Numbered from the stretch's first letter, positions 1 to 6,272 are shown. The stretch: DNA of 8,768 bases from Aliivibrio_A kagoshimensis (GCF_050337105.1 NZ_JAKJSQ010000105.1:1-8768), one strand, 5' to 3'. Notes: a model not told the origin generated them from the sequence alone. Numbers and translations: made by a program.

Positions 1-63
1 GACACGGATGTTCGAGCATATTTATTAATAGATGGATACCGATTTATAATCTTTGTTGGGTAA
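1..63 (+). CDS. possible C-terminal end of an upstream gene (YcfL/DUF1425-like?), partial
   Basis: Frame 1 is open from the window edge to a TAA at 61-63 and would encode a 20-residue tail, DTDVRAYLLIDGYRFIIFVG. The stop lies 4 nt before the ATG of the next gene, the spacing expected inside an operon. YcfL-family (DUF1425) lipoproteins end in a short 'VR-Y-L' strand, and E. coli ycfL sits directly upstream of lpoB, so a YcfL-like protein is a reasonable guess. Only 20 residues are visible, and a 60-nt open frame is not significant by itself. The assignment rests on context and a weak resemblance. Confidence 0.3.
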   Translation, partial: DTDVRAYLLIDGYRFIIFVG

Positions 64-67
64 TAAG

Positions 68-1471
68 ATGAAAGCTATAAAATTGAGCTGTGTTGCTTTG
101 GCTATCTCAATAACAACAGGCTGTTCAAGCATGCTCCAAAAGAATGACTTCAAGAGTATTAATGAGCCAATCAATAAAGGAGATATTGCAACAGCTGCAA
201 TGAATGCTGAAAAAATGGCCGGTGAAATTGATCCGGAGAGTGGTGAATCTGAAGATTTGATTTGGGCTTTACACGCAGGAACACTCAATTATGCTACTGG
301 CAATGACAAACGCTCAGTCATGTACTTTGACTCCGCAGAAAAACATTTCCGAGACGAAAATAGTGAAGGGGTTGTAGAAACCGCAGGGGAGACCACCGGT
401 GCAGTTCTAGTGAATGATACCGTCTTAGATTATGAACCTTCCCAATACGACATGGTTTATGCCAATCATTATAAAGCGATGTCATTATGGAAAATGAATG
501 ATGAATCAGCTGCCCGTGTTGAGTTTAATCGTTCAGCAGAGCGCCAACGTCGTGCTGCAAATCACTTTGAAAAAATAATTATTGAGAAAAAAGAGCTTGA
601 AGAATCAGAAGATTCTAAGCAAGTCGATTACTCAAAAGCAATGAGTGATATTGATCTAAAAGTAGCAGAAACTGTGGATATGACAGGTTCGAAGTGGCTA
701 CCTTATGATGGCTACGTTAACCCAGCAGTCACCTACGCAAACGCACTATTTTTCATGCTCGAAGGCAAATCAAAGGGCGATTACAATAAAGCAGTAGACG
801 GTTTTAAACGTGTCTATGGCATGAGTAAAAATGCAGCAGTGAAAACGGATTTGCAAATGGCACGAGGTTTAGCTTCTGGTAAATCAAAAGATAGTTATAA
901 GCCTACTATTTGGGTGATTCATGAAGATGGCCTGGCACCTAAAAAAACAGAATTACGTTTTGATTTGCCTATTTTTCTGTTAACGGGAGAGCCGCAGATG
1001 GCTTCCTACGCAATACCTAAAATGGATGAGGGTACACAGGCGTTTGGTTCGGTATCCATTGATCACTTTACCACGCAAGAAGTTGCCGATGTGAGTAAGA
1101 TCATTAAATCTGAATTTAAAGAAGAACTGCCTGTTATAAAAGCCCGAGCAGCAGCAAGTACTATTTCAAAAGTGGTTATGCAAGCAGCGGCAGCACAAGT
1201 AGCTAAAGAAGATGACACAGGTGTTGGTGCGGTCTTTCAAGTTGCTACCATGCTGTACTCTTTAGGTTCGACAAGTGCTGATATCCGTACCAATGTCGCC
1301 TTACCAAACTCAGTAGGCGTCACTCGTTTGCCAAAGAGAGAGCGCTTAGCCATCAAAGCTGGGCCATTTGAGATCCCAGTTCAAACTGATCCAAACTCAA
1401 AATATTCCATCATCTACGTTCGCACAATGAATGCAGTGGCTCAGCCAACTGTGTCAGTGATCAACATTTAA
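68..1471 (+). CDS. COG3014-family outer-membrane lipoprotein with TPR-like helices
   Basis: A 467-residue predicted lipoprotein. The signal peptide ends in a lipobox (ITTGC), with the acylated Cys at residue 19 followed by Ser, which favours outer-membrane sorting. ATG 68 is chosen because it puts the signal sequence at the N-terminus; an in-frame TTG at 53 would only add four residues. Helical TPR-like stretches are visible near residues 63-97, 128-168 and 221-255. The second half has features I associate with COG3014 proteins: HEDGLAPKKTELRFDLP at about 285-301, an Ala-rich helix at 355-380, and ADIRTNVALPNSVGVTRLP at about 404-422. The family has no established biochemical function. It lies 16 nt upstream of an LpoB-like lipoprotein gene, so the two are probably co-transcribed. 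I infer a structural or scaffold role at the outer membrane together with the LpoB-like partner. The family call is from recognition, not a search. Confidence 0.75.
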   Translation: MKAIKLSCVALAISITTGCSSMLQKNDFKSINEPINKGDIATAAMNAEKMAGEIDPESGESEDLIWALHAGTLNYATGNDKRSVMYFDSAEKHFRDENSEGVVETAGETTGAVLVNDTVLDYEPSQYDMVYANHYKAMSLWKMNDESAARVEFNRSAERQRRAANHFEKIIIEKKELEESEDSKQVDYSKAMSDIDLKVAETVDMTGSKWLPYDGYVNPAVTYANALFFMLEGKSKGDYNKAVDGFKRVYGMSKNAAVKTDLQMARGLASGKSKDSYKPTIWVIHEDGLAPKKTELRFDLPIFLLTGEPQMASYAIPKMDEGTQAFGSVSIDHFTTQEVADVSKIIKSEFKEELPVIKARAAASTISKVVMQAAAAQVAKEDDTGVGAVFQVATMLYSLGSTSADIRTNVALPNSVGVTRLPKRERLAIKAGPFEIPVQTDPNSKYSIIYVRTMNAVAQPTVSVINI

Positions 1472-1487
1472 TCAAAATAGGCTAATT

Positions 1488-2087
1488 ATGAAAATAACAA
1501 AAATTGCAGTTTTACTGTTTGCTGCATCAGCGCTTCTTGGGTGCCAATCTACAACCAAAGTGGTTGATCAATCGAATGACACAAACGTTGTTATGGGTAT
1601 TAACTATAAAGATTTCAATGCGATTGCTAATACTGCGGCAGAAAGTTTAATCAGTTCTCCAGCCTTGATTCATCCACGAGCAGCTGAAGGGGGTGTTTTT
1701 GTTGGTATCTTATCAGATTTCACTAACGATACGATGGTTCGAATTGACACAGATAGCCTGACAAATAAATTCCGTATGAAGGTTTTGAATTCAGGTCGAA
1801 TGGTATTCACGTCAATGACGGAAGAGCAGATGATTGCCAATATCCGCAAACTTGAACAATCTAAATTAGTAAATAAGAAAACGGCAAAAAAAGATGGAAC
1901 CGTTATTAGTGCAGATTTCGCATTAGCTGGAAAAATATCACAACGTAATCACACGCTTGATAATGGTGACCAGCAAGTTGAGTATGTTTTTACGCTTGCT
2001 ATGACAGATCTTCGTACTGGTTTGCAGCGCTGGATTTATGAAGACACGATTGTAAAGCAAGGTGATGGTTCTACCGTATCTTGGTAA
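1488..2087 (+). CDS. LpoB-like lipoprotein (COG3417, penicillin-binding protein activator family)
   Basis: A 199-residue predicted lipoprotein, close to E. coli LpoB (213 aa). The signal peptide has a textbook lipobox (LLGC) with the lipidated Cys at 19, followed by Gln, so outer-membrane anchoring is expected. The globular domain covers about residues 38-195. It begins with a helix (INYKDFNAIANTAAESLI) and a strand (VFVGILSDFTNDT). It ends with the LpoB-type segment ADFALAGKI, then YVFTLAMTDLRTGLQRW and a final strand before IVKQG. In E. coli, LpoB reaches through the peptidoglycan to activate PBP1b. LpoB there has a long disordered linker after the lipobox, while here only about 18 residues precede the fold, so the reach would be shorter. 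This may therefore be a paralogue with a different partner, and I give no gene symbol. It follows the COG3014 gene by 16 nt and is followed by a terminator. Confidence 0.75.
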   Translation: MKITKIAVLLFAASALLGCQSTTKVVDQSNDTNVVMGINYKDFNAIANTAAESLISSPALIHPRAAEGGVFVGILSDFTNDTMVRIDTDSLTNKFRMKVLNSGRMVFTSMTEEQMIANIRKLEQSKLVNKKTAKKDGTVISADFALAGKISQRNHTLDNGDQQVEYVFTLAMTDLRTGLQRWIYEDTIVKQGDGSTVSW

Positions 2088-2104
2088 ACAAAGAGAGATT
2101 TCTT

Positions 2105-2126
2105 AAGCCACCGCGAGGTGGCTTTT
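2105..2126 (+). terminator. rho-independent terminator after the LpoB-like gene
   Basis: An 8-bp perfect stem, AAGCCACC (2105-2112) paired with GGTGGCTT (2117-2124), with a GCGA tetraloop and a short T run (2123-2126). It begins 17 nt after the stop codon. The T run is short, so read-through into the next gene is possible and the hairpin may only partly separate the two halves of the locus. Confidence 0.75.
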
Positions 2127-2158
2127 ACGCATTTAATGAGTAGTTCAATCTGCCTTGG

Positions 2159-2188
2159 TATAAATAGAGTAAGATTGAGAATTGAGGA
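2159..2188 (+). promoter_or_regulatory. candidate -10 element and ribosome binding site for the DUF6844-like gene
   Basis: After the terminator a new promoter is expected. TATAAA at 2159-2164 is a fair -10 hexamer, but I see no good -35 at the right spacing. A strong ribosome binding site, GAGGA at 2184-2188, lies 6 nt before ATG 2195 and supports that start. The -10 is a guess; the ribosome binding site is solid. Confidence 0.45.
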
Positions 2189-2194
2189 ATTAAG

Positions 2195-3634
2195 ATGAAC
2201 AAGTTAGCTTTAGTTGTATCAATTGCTTTAAGTAGTACTGCATTTAATATTGCTGCGAATGAGCAGGGAACATCGACTGTACCAAATAAAAATGCCGCGA
2301 CAATCAATCTCGAAAAAATCGTAAATCTTAGGTGTAAAGCCGATGAAAGTGGGTATGTTGTGGATGCGAAAGCATGTGTACAAGCCAAATCTAACCTGTA
2401 CGTTCATCAAGTAAAATTCAAATCAAGCTTCAAAGGATTTATTGATAGCGGAACAGCCATGATCAATGTGGATGTTAACCATCCAGAGTGGGGACAGCGC
2501 CGAAATATCGCTTTTAAAGCGGCGATTCAACAGGCACAAATTAATTTTATTGTTAATAAAAATATCGATAAATATAAAACATCTCAGCAAAAACGCACTG
2601 TTGTAGGCGGTAAACCTGAATTTACCTCAGAAGAGAAAAATAGGTACCGTAGTGAAAAAGCGTCCTTAGAAATTGGCGCTCAAATTGTTGATGCCGCTGT
2701 TGAGAAGGAGCTAGGTACTGAAATTGATATCAATGGCAATGTGTCATTAGCACCATTAGAGAAGTCTGAATTTACTGATTCAGTCATCAGTGGCGAAGCA
2801 AGTGAATTGAATGTTTCTGCCGAAATGTCTGGTGTCTATGTAGTCAAAACGTTTGAAGCCATTACAGTGGAAGGTGAAGCATGGGTCTCGGCAATTATTC
2901 GTGGATCTGTGAACACTAAACGTCAAGTCTCTGCACTGTATGAAGGTGGTGCCGCGTACCAACCTGTTGAATCTAAAATCGCTCGTGGACAGGACCCAGA
3001 AAAGTGGTTTGCAGAGCACTACATGGATTTATATAAAGAGTTTGGTTCTCGTTTAGTGTGGGACAAAGAGGGCTACCCAGTCATGCTTACGTTCGGGCAA
3101 GCGTCAAACTGGTTACAAGAGGGAACGGTCAAATTTGATCGCTACGACCAAAATGTGATTCCAAGTATTGCACGTAATGATGCACTTGGTTCAATGTCTA
3201 AAGTATTTAACCTTCAAGGATCACTTGACTCAAAACAGTTTATGGGTGAATTGACGGGTGAAAAAATGACCATTACTTTCGATGGGAAAACGGAAAGTCA
3301 GGTCATTGAGCAAGTCAATGAGATGGTTTTTGAGATGGATGAATTTGCCAAAATGACATCTGAAATCTCAGGAATGCAAGGCGTTAAAATTTTAGGTCAA
3401 TACGAAAATCACCATGCGGTGACGGGCAAAAAAATCATAGGCTATGTTATGGCATGGAGCCCTAAATATGCTGCAGAGTCGCAGGCTTACAATGAGGTAA
3501 AAGGTGCAGATACCTCGGCTGGCATCGGTGGTTACAATGGTGGTAATTATCAAGATGAAACTCAAACAGAAAATAAAGAAGTCGCGACTTCAGTGATTGA
3601 GTCCTCTGATTTAATGGATGATTCGGATTTTTAA
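2195..3634 (+). CDS. secreted DUF6844-like periplasmic protein, unknown function
   Basis: A 479-residue protein with a Sec signal peptide (MNKLALVVSIALSSTAFNIAA, cleavage probably near residues 20-21) and no lipobox, so it should be soluble in the periplasm. I recognise it as similar to the DUF6844 group, which has no known function. Visible features are one Cys pair (residues 47 and 61, the only cysteines), which could form a disulfide; a conserved-looking segment VDVNHPEWGQRRNIAFKAAI near 89-108; a long mixed alpha/beta middle; and a low-complexity tail from about residue 440, Gly/Asn-rich and then acidic, ending DDSDF. The start is fixed by GAGGA 6 nt upstream. The stop codon is one base from the start of the next gene, so the two are translationally coupled. 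It may deliver or cap the FlgT-like partner, but that is inference from gene order only. Confidence 0.65.
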   Translation: MNKLALVVSIALSSTAFNIAANEQGTSTVPNKNAATINLEKIVNLRCKADESGYVVDAKACVQAKSNLYVHQVKFKSSFKGFIDSGTAMINVDVNHPEWGQRRNIAFKAAIQQAQINFIVNKNIDKYKTSQQKRTVVGGKPEFTSEEKNRYRSEKASLEIGAQIVDAAVEKELGTEIDINGNVSLAPLEKSEFTDSVISGEASELNVSAEMSGVYVVKTFEAITVEGEAWVSAIIRGSVNTKRQVSALYEGGAAYQPVESKIARGQDPEKWFAEHYMDLYKEFGSRLVWDKEGYPVMLTFGQASNWLQEGTVKFDRYDQNVIPSIARNDALGSMSKVFNLQGSLDSKQFMGELTGEKMTITFDGKTESQVIEQVNEMVFEMDEFAKMTSEISGMQGVKILGQYENHHAVTGKKIIGYVMAWSPKYAAESQAYNEVKGADTSAGIGGYNGGNYQDETQTENKEVATSVIESSDLMDDSDF

Positions 3635-3635
3635 T

Positions 3636-4769
3636 ATGAAAAAACTAATTTTGTTGTTTACGCTATTACCATTTGCTGTAGTAGCGAAAGTCGTGAGTGT
3701 TGAAGCGACAGGTTACGGTGTGGATATACGTAGTGCAACCAAAGATGCATTAGTGAGTGCTATCTCGCAAACCAATAATTCAACGATTACGACCAATCAA
3801 AAATCATCGCTCAATGAGCTTACGAAAAATAGTGACTCAAGTCTGCAGACAAGTATGAATGACGATTTTACATTGTCTGCCAATGGTGTGGTTAAAAAAT
3901 ACTCAATTAAGAGTGAGCACTGTGATAATGGTCAGTGCGTTGTGAAGATCCTTGCTCAGGTTAAAGAGAGCAAAGAGGGCATATTGGATGGTCTTAAACG
4001 AAAGAAAATGTCGATTAAATCATTTAATGGCAATCATTCGGGTATTTTTAACTCAGGCGTCGAAGAGAGCTTTACCCGTGGCGGTGGAAAGTTTGCCATC
4101 ATCGATAAGGGTATTGATGAGCAGATGGACTATATCATTGAGATCTCATTAGTTCAGTCTAAAACACGAACATGGAAAACCGACAACCGCACAACGGACC
4201 CATTGACTGGTGAGGTGAGCGGAAAAGTATCGACTAAATACTCATCAGTATACGAAGTGAAATATCGAGTGTTATCCGGAGCAACCAGCCAAGTTAAGTA
4301 TGCTAACTCTCAAAAATCGACGTCAGGGCGTAGTAACTTAGCGTTATTAGCAGAAATCACGGCATCGAAAGTCTATAAAGATATTAATGATGCCATATTC
4401 CCCATGCGTATTGCGAGTATCTATCCTGCCGAAAACAGAATTGCTATTCCAACTGATGGTAAAGCTATCAAAGTGGGCAGTGTGTTTAAGGTGGAGAGTG
4501 CTGGGAGTGCAGAACGAGATCCTTATACAGGTGAAATTATTGGTTACCGTACTACAAAGGTCGGGGAGATTAAAATTAACCACGTCGAGCGTAAAGTGAT
4601 GTATGGGTCCGTGATTAAGGGCGATATAAATCAGATGAAGCCTAAGATGATCATCAAGCCGATAGTAGTGAAAGTGGCAAAGAAAAAGCCAGTTGTAACT
4701 AAGAAAAGTAAGCCAAAAGTTGTTGACGAGAGTGTCGTTGATGAAGATTTTGGTGGCGTGATTCTATAA
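3636..4769 (+). CDS. secreted FlgT-like / CsgG-LpoB-type periplasmic protein
   Basis: A 377-residue exported protein. I start it at ATG 3636 because this gives a clean signal peptide (MKKLILLFTLLPFAVVA, cleavage after 17) and follows the preceding TAA by one base. An ATG at 3618 would bury the signal behind six extra residues. Three parts are seen. The N-domain, about 18-110, opens with VSVEATGYGVDIRSATKDAL, like the start of FlgT_N domains, and has a Cys pair (96, 101). The middle domain, about 115-255, has KKMSIKSFNG, a GGGKFAIID strand and DYIIEISLVQ, as in CsgG/LpoB/TolB-N folds. The C-domain, about 258-340, has GSVFKVES and VGEIKINHVERKVMYGSVIKGD, an SH3-like FlgT_C pattern. A Lys-rich then acidic tail follows. 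FlgT itself builds the Vibrio flagellar H ring; no flagellar genes are here, so this is probably a relative used elsewhere. Fold calls are by eye. Confidence 0.65.
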   Translation: MKKLILLFTLLPFAVVAKVVSVEATGYGVDIRSATKDALVSAISQTNNSTITTNQKSSLNELTKNSDSSLQTSMNDDFTLSANGVVKKYSIKSEHCDNGQCVVKILAQVKESKEGILDGLKRKKMSIKSFNGNHSGIFNSGVEESFTRGGGKFAIIDKGIDEQMDYIIEISLVQSKTRTWKTDNRTTDPLTGEVSGKVSTKYSSVYEVKYRVLSGATSQVKYANSQKSTSGRSNLALLAEITASKVYKDINDAIFPMRIASIYPAENRIAIPTDGKAIKVGSVFKVESAGSAERDPYTGEIIGYRTTKVGEIKINHVERKVMYGSVIKGDINQMKPKMIIKPIVVKVAKKKPVVTKKSKPKVVDESVVDEDFGGVIL

Positions 4770-4777
4770 TAAAAAAT

Positions 4778-4811
4778 ACCCGATAACTCACTCAGTTATC
4801 GGGTTTTCTTT
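4778..4811. terminator. bidirectional rho-independent terminator
   Basis: A perfect 11-bp stem, ACCCGATAACT (4778-4788) with AGTTATCGGGT (4794-4804), and a 5-nt loop. On the plus strand it is followed by a T-rich run (4804-4811). On the minus strand the A run at 4771-4776 becomes a T run. It ends both the FlgT-like gene and the convergent lysE-family gene (stop at 4846-4848). Confidence 0.9.
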
Positions 4812-4845
4812 TAGCTGCTTAGCGATGAGTCTTAGTGCTTTATAA

Positions 4846-5430
4846 TCAAATCATAGGGAGAGTCGAGGCGATAAGCAGCACTGCCATTGAAATGTTAAAG
4901 CTGCGAATTCGAAGCGGTGTAATGAGCCAGTGTTGAAGTTTTTGTCCTGCAAAGGTCCAAAAACTCACCGATGGGATATTAGCAAGGGTAAAAGCCAGCG
5001 CAATTAGACATAACTCTACCCAAGCACCGCCACTACTAAACAGAGTTACCGCACTTAACGCCATAGACCACCCTTTGGGGTTCACCCACTGAAAACTGGC
5101 GGCAGCGAAAAAGGTGAGAGGCTTGAAATCATCTACCTCTTTGGCTCGTCCACTCATGGCTATCTTTGCTGCGAGGTAAATAAGGTACGCCAAGCTCACG
5201 TATTTTAATATCTGGTGACTAACTGGGTAAGCATTAAAGATACCCACTAATCCAATCCCAACCAGCATCACCATAAAAGCAAATCCGAGGGCAACCCCAA
5301 GCATGTGAGGTATGGTTCGAGCAAAACCCACGTTAGCCCCCGATGTCATCAACATGATGTTATTAGGGCCAGGGGTGAAGGTGGATACGCAGGCAAAAAG
5401 TAGCAGTGCCCCGAGCTGTTGTAATTCCAT
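4846..5430 (-). CDS. LysE/RhtB-family amino-acid exporter
   Basis: A 194-residue inner-membrane protein of the LysE/RhtB family, which exports amino acids such as lysine, homoserine, threonine or cysteine derivatives using the proton gradient. The signature TPGPNNIML at residues 19-27 lies at the end of the first membrane helix, followed by G-ANVGFARTIPHMLGVALGF. A second family motif, QWVNPKGW, is at 114-121. About six hydrophobic segments are visible (near 5-25, 40-65, 72-92, 105-130, 136-160, 178-192). The layout resembles E. coli EamB (cysteine/O-acetylserine export) as well as RhtB types, so the substrate cannot be assigned. The start is supported by AAGGA on the minus strand just upstream. 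It is transcribed divergently from an Lrp/AsnC regulator, the classical exporter-regulator arrangement. Confidence 0.92.
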   Translation of the reverse strand: MELQQLGALLLFACVSTFTPGPNNIMLMTSGANVGFARTIPHMLGVALGFAFMVMLVGIGLVGIFNAYPVSHQILKYVSLAYLIYLAAKIAMSGRAKEVDDFKPLTFFAAASFQWVNPKGWSMALSAVTLFSSGGAWVELCLIALAFTLANIPSVSFWTFAGQKLQHWLITPLRIRSFNISMAVLLIASTLPMI

Positions 5431-5463
5431 CTTATTTCCTTGTCTGTTTTTTTGTTAATCTCT

Positions 5464-5503
5464 AAACACAATGTTAAGTAGAAATAGACGCAATTATGTG
5501 TTT
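5464..5503. promoter_or_regulatory. inverted repeat in the divergent lysE-lrp intergenic region, candidate operator
   Basis: AAACACA at 5464-5470 is mirrored by TGTGTTT at 5497-5503 with a 26-bp AT-rich spacer. It lies in the 114-bp gap between the exporter and the regulator, where an Lrp/AsnC protein would bind to control both. Half-sites about three helical turns apart suit a multimeric Lrp-type protein. No match to a defined consensus is claimed. Confidence 0.35.
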
Positions 5504-5544
5504 TTATTTATCATCACATCATTAATTGAGCAATAAAAAACGGT

Positions 5545-5985
5545 ATGGATAAGTTTGACGAAAGAATCTTGCAAGCGTTAAAGTCTGATGGTCGAATCTC
5601 CAATGTCGATCTCTCTGAACGAGTTGGGTTATCGCCTTCAGCAACATTGCGCCGAGTGCAAGAGTTAGAGCGCACAGAGGTCATAAAAGGGTATCGAGCT
5701 ATTTTGAACAGTGAACCGCTTGGCATTGGGTTTATTGCGTATGTCTCTATTGGGTTAGCCAGTCACAGCAAGCAAGCTCAACTGGAGTTCGAAGCGCATG
5801 TGCAGTTTGTGGATGAGATTGTAGAGTGCCACAACATTACCGGCGAGAATGAATACTTACTGCGCATTGAAACCCGCTCACTGGCCAGTTATAAACGCAT
5901 TCACGCGGATGTACTTGGCGAGTGCGAACAGGTGAAATCTATATCGACGATGGTGGTCATGGAATCGCCCAAAGATGAGCGGTAA
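5545..5985 (+). CDS. Lrp/AsnC-family transcriptional regulator
   Basis: A 146-residue protein, the usual size for Lrp/AsnC regulators. The N-terminal winged helix-turn-helix covers about residues 4-50, starting FDERILQALKSDGRIS, with the recognition helix around SPSATLRRVQELE. The C-terminal RAM ligand-binding domain covers about 64-140 and includes the family's effector-loop region NITGENEYLLRIE. These proteins form dimers to octamers and sense amino acids. Because it is divergent from a LysE-family exporter, it probably activates or represses that exporter in response to its substrate, and autoregulates; this is inference from arrangement. The ribosome binding site is weak (an A-rich run then CGGT before ATG). 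No obvious terminator follows; the integron-like region begins soon after. Confidence 0.93.
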   Translation: MDKFDERILQALKSDGRISNVDLSERVGLSPSATLRRVQELERTEVIKGYRAILNSEPLGIGFIAYVSIGLASHSKQAQLEFEAHVQFVDEIVECHNITGENEYLLRIETRSLASYKRIHADVLGECEQVKSISTMVVMESPKDER

Positions 5986-6031
5986 GCTGTCGTAACTAAT
6001 GAAGAGCAGAACCCATAAATACAATCCATGT

Positions 6032-6051
6032 TGCTGTGTATTTATACAGCA
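6032..6051. promoter_or_regulatory. LexA (SOS) box
   Basis: The core is CTGT-N8-ACAG with AT-rich centre (GTATTTAT), extended to matching TGCTGT / ACAGCA ends. It agrees with the enterobacterial consensus at 16 of 20 positions by my count, and its ends are the same as those of an E. coli lexA operator (TGCTGT...ACAGCA). Vibrio LexA recognises the same motif, and integron integrase genes are known to be LexA-controlled. Confidence 0.7.
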
Positions 6052-6062
6052 TTAGGCAATGC

Positions 6063-6096
6063 CTACTTTCTACAAATCAAAGTCTACTTTCTACAA
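6063..6096 (+). repeat. two direct repeats of CTACTTTCTACAA
   Basis: The same 13-bp word occurs at 6063-6075 and 6084-6096, giving a 21-bp pitch, that is, two helical turns on the same DNA face. They sit just right of the LexA box. They could be protein-binding repeats, for example the accessory repeats found in some attI sites, or a short duplication. Confidence 0.6.
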
Positions 6097-6151
6097 CTTA
6101 AATTTATAACTTTGCGGTAAGGCACTAATTTTTATAGATATACGTGATACG

Positions 6152-6230
6152 CTATGACAAATCCATGAGTGATAAGATGCAAAATGCATTGTTTAAACAA
6201 TGCATTTTGCATCTTATTAAGCTGTTATGT
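6152..6230 (+). repeat. degenerate attC-like site containing a perfect 46-bp palindrome
   Basis: The right edge, GTTATGT at 6224-6230, resembles an integron R' core (compare GTTATGC in the later attC). Just before it lies a perfect inverted repeat at 6172-6217, with 23-base arms, no loop and centre GTTTAAAC. A possible R'' core on the left, CTATGAC at 6152-6158, pairs with R' only with wobble and one mismatch, and the flanking spacers are unequal (13 versus 6 nt). I call it an attC-like unit that has decayed or been rearranged; it marks the left boundary of the first cassette. Confidence 0.45.
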
Positions 6231-6272
6231 TTCCGGTATATTTTCCTATTTTCAAATATAAGGACTTATATT

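Larger units (their letters stand above)
5986..6272. other. non-coding stretch between lrp gene and first cassette gene; possible decayed integron platform
   Basis: This 287-bp gap holds no convincing gene. In order it carries a LexA box (6032-6051), two 13-bp direct repeats (6063-6075, 6084-6096), AT-rich DNA with weak promoter-like hexamers (TTGCGG 6112-6117 and TAGATA 6135-6140, 17-bp spacer), a degenerate attC-like unit containing a perfect palindrome (6152-6230), and a ribosome binding site AAGGA (6260-6264). A LexA box about 175 bp before the first cassette boundary is the geometry of an integron whose integrase gene would lie to the left on the minus strand. That gene is absent here. 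Confidence 0.5.

Noticed and set aside
22..50. Promoter-like TTATTA-17-TATAAT before the COG3014 gene
   Set aside because: The -10 is perfect but the -35 is poor, it would leave only about 11 nt of leader, and it overlaps a probable upstream coding end. It may be chance in AT-rich DNA.
3618..3635. Upstream ATG at 3618 as start of the FlgT-like gene
   Set aside because: It would place six residues before the signal peptide and overlap the previous gene; ATG 3636 right after the TAA is the natural coupled start.
5514..5726. Minus-strand open frame overlapping the lrp gene
   Set aside because: It is fully antisense to a strong Lrp/AsnC gene and has no recognisable protein features.
6144..6272. 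N-terminal extension of the HEPN protein from ATG 6144
   Set aside because: The extension reads through the perfect palindrome and the cassette boundary, has no ribosome binding site, and looks like translated non-coding DNA.
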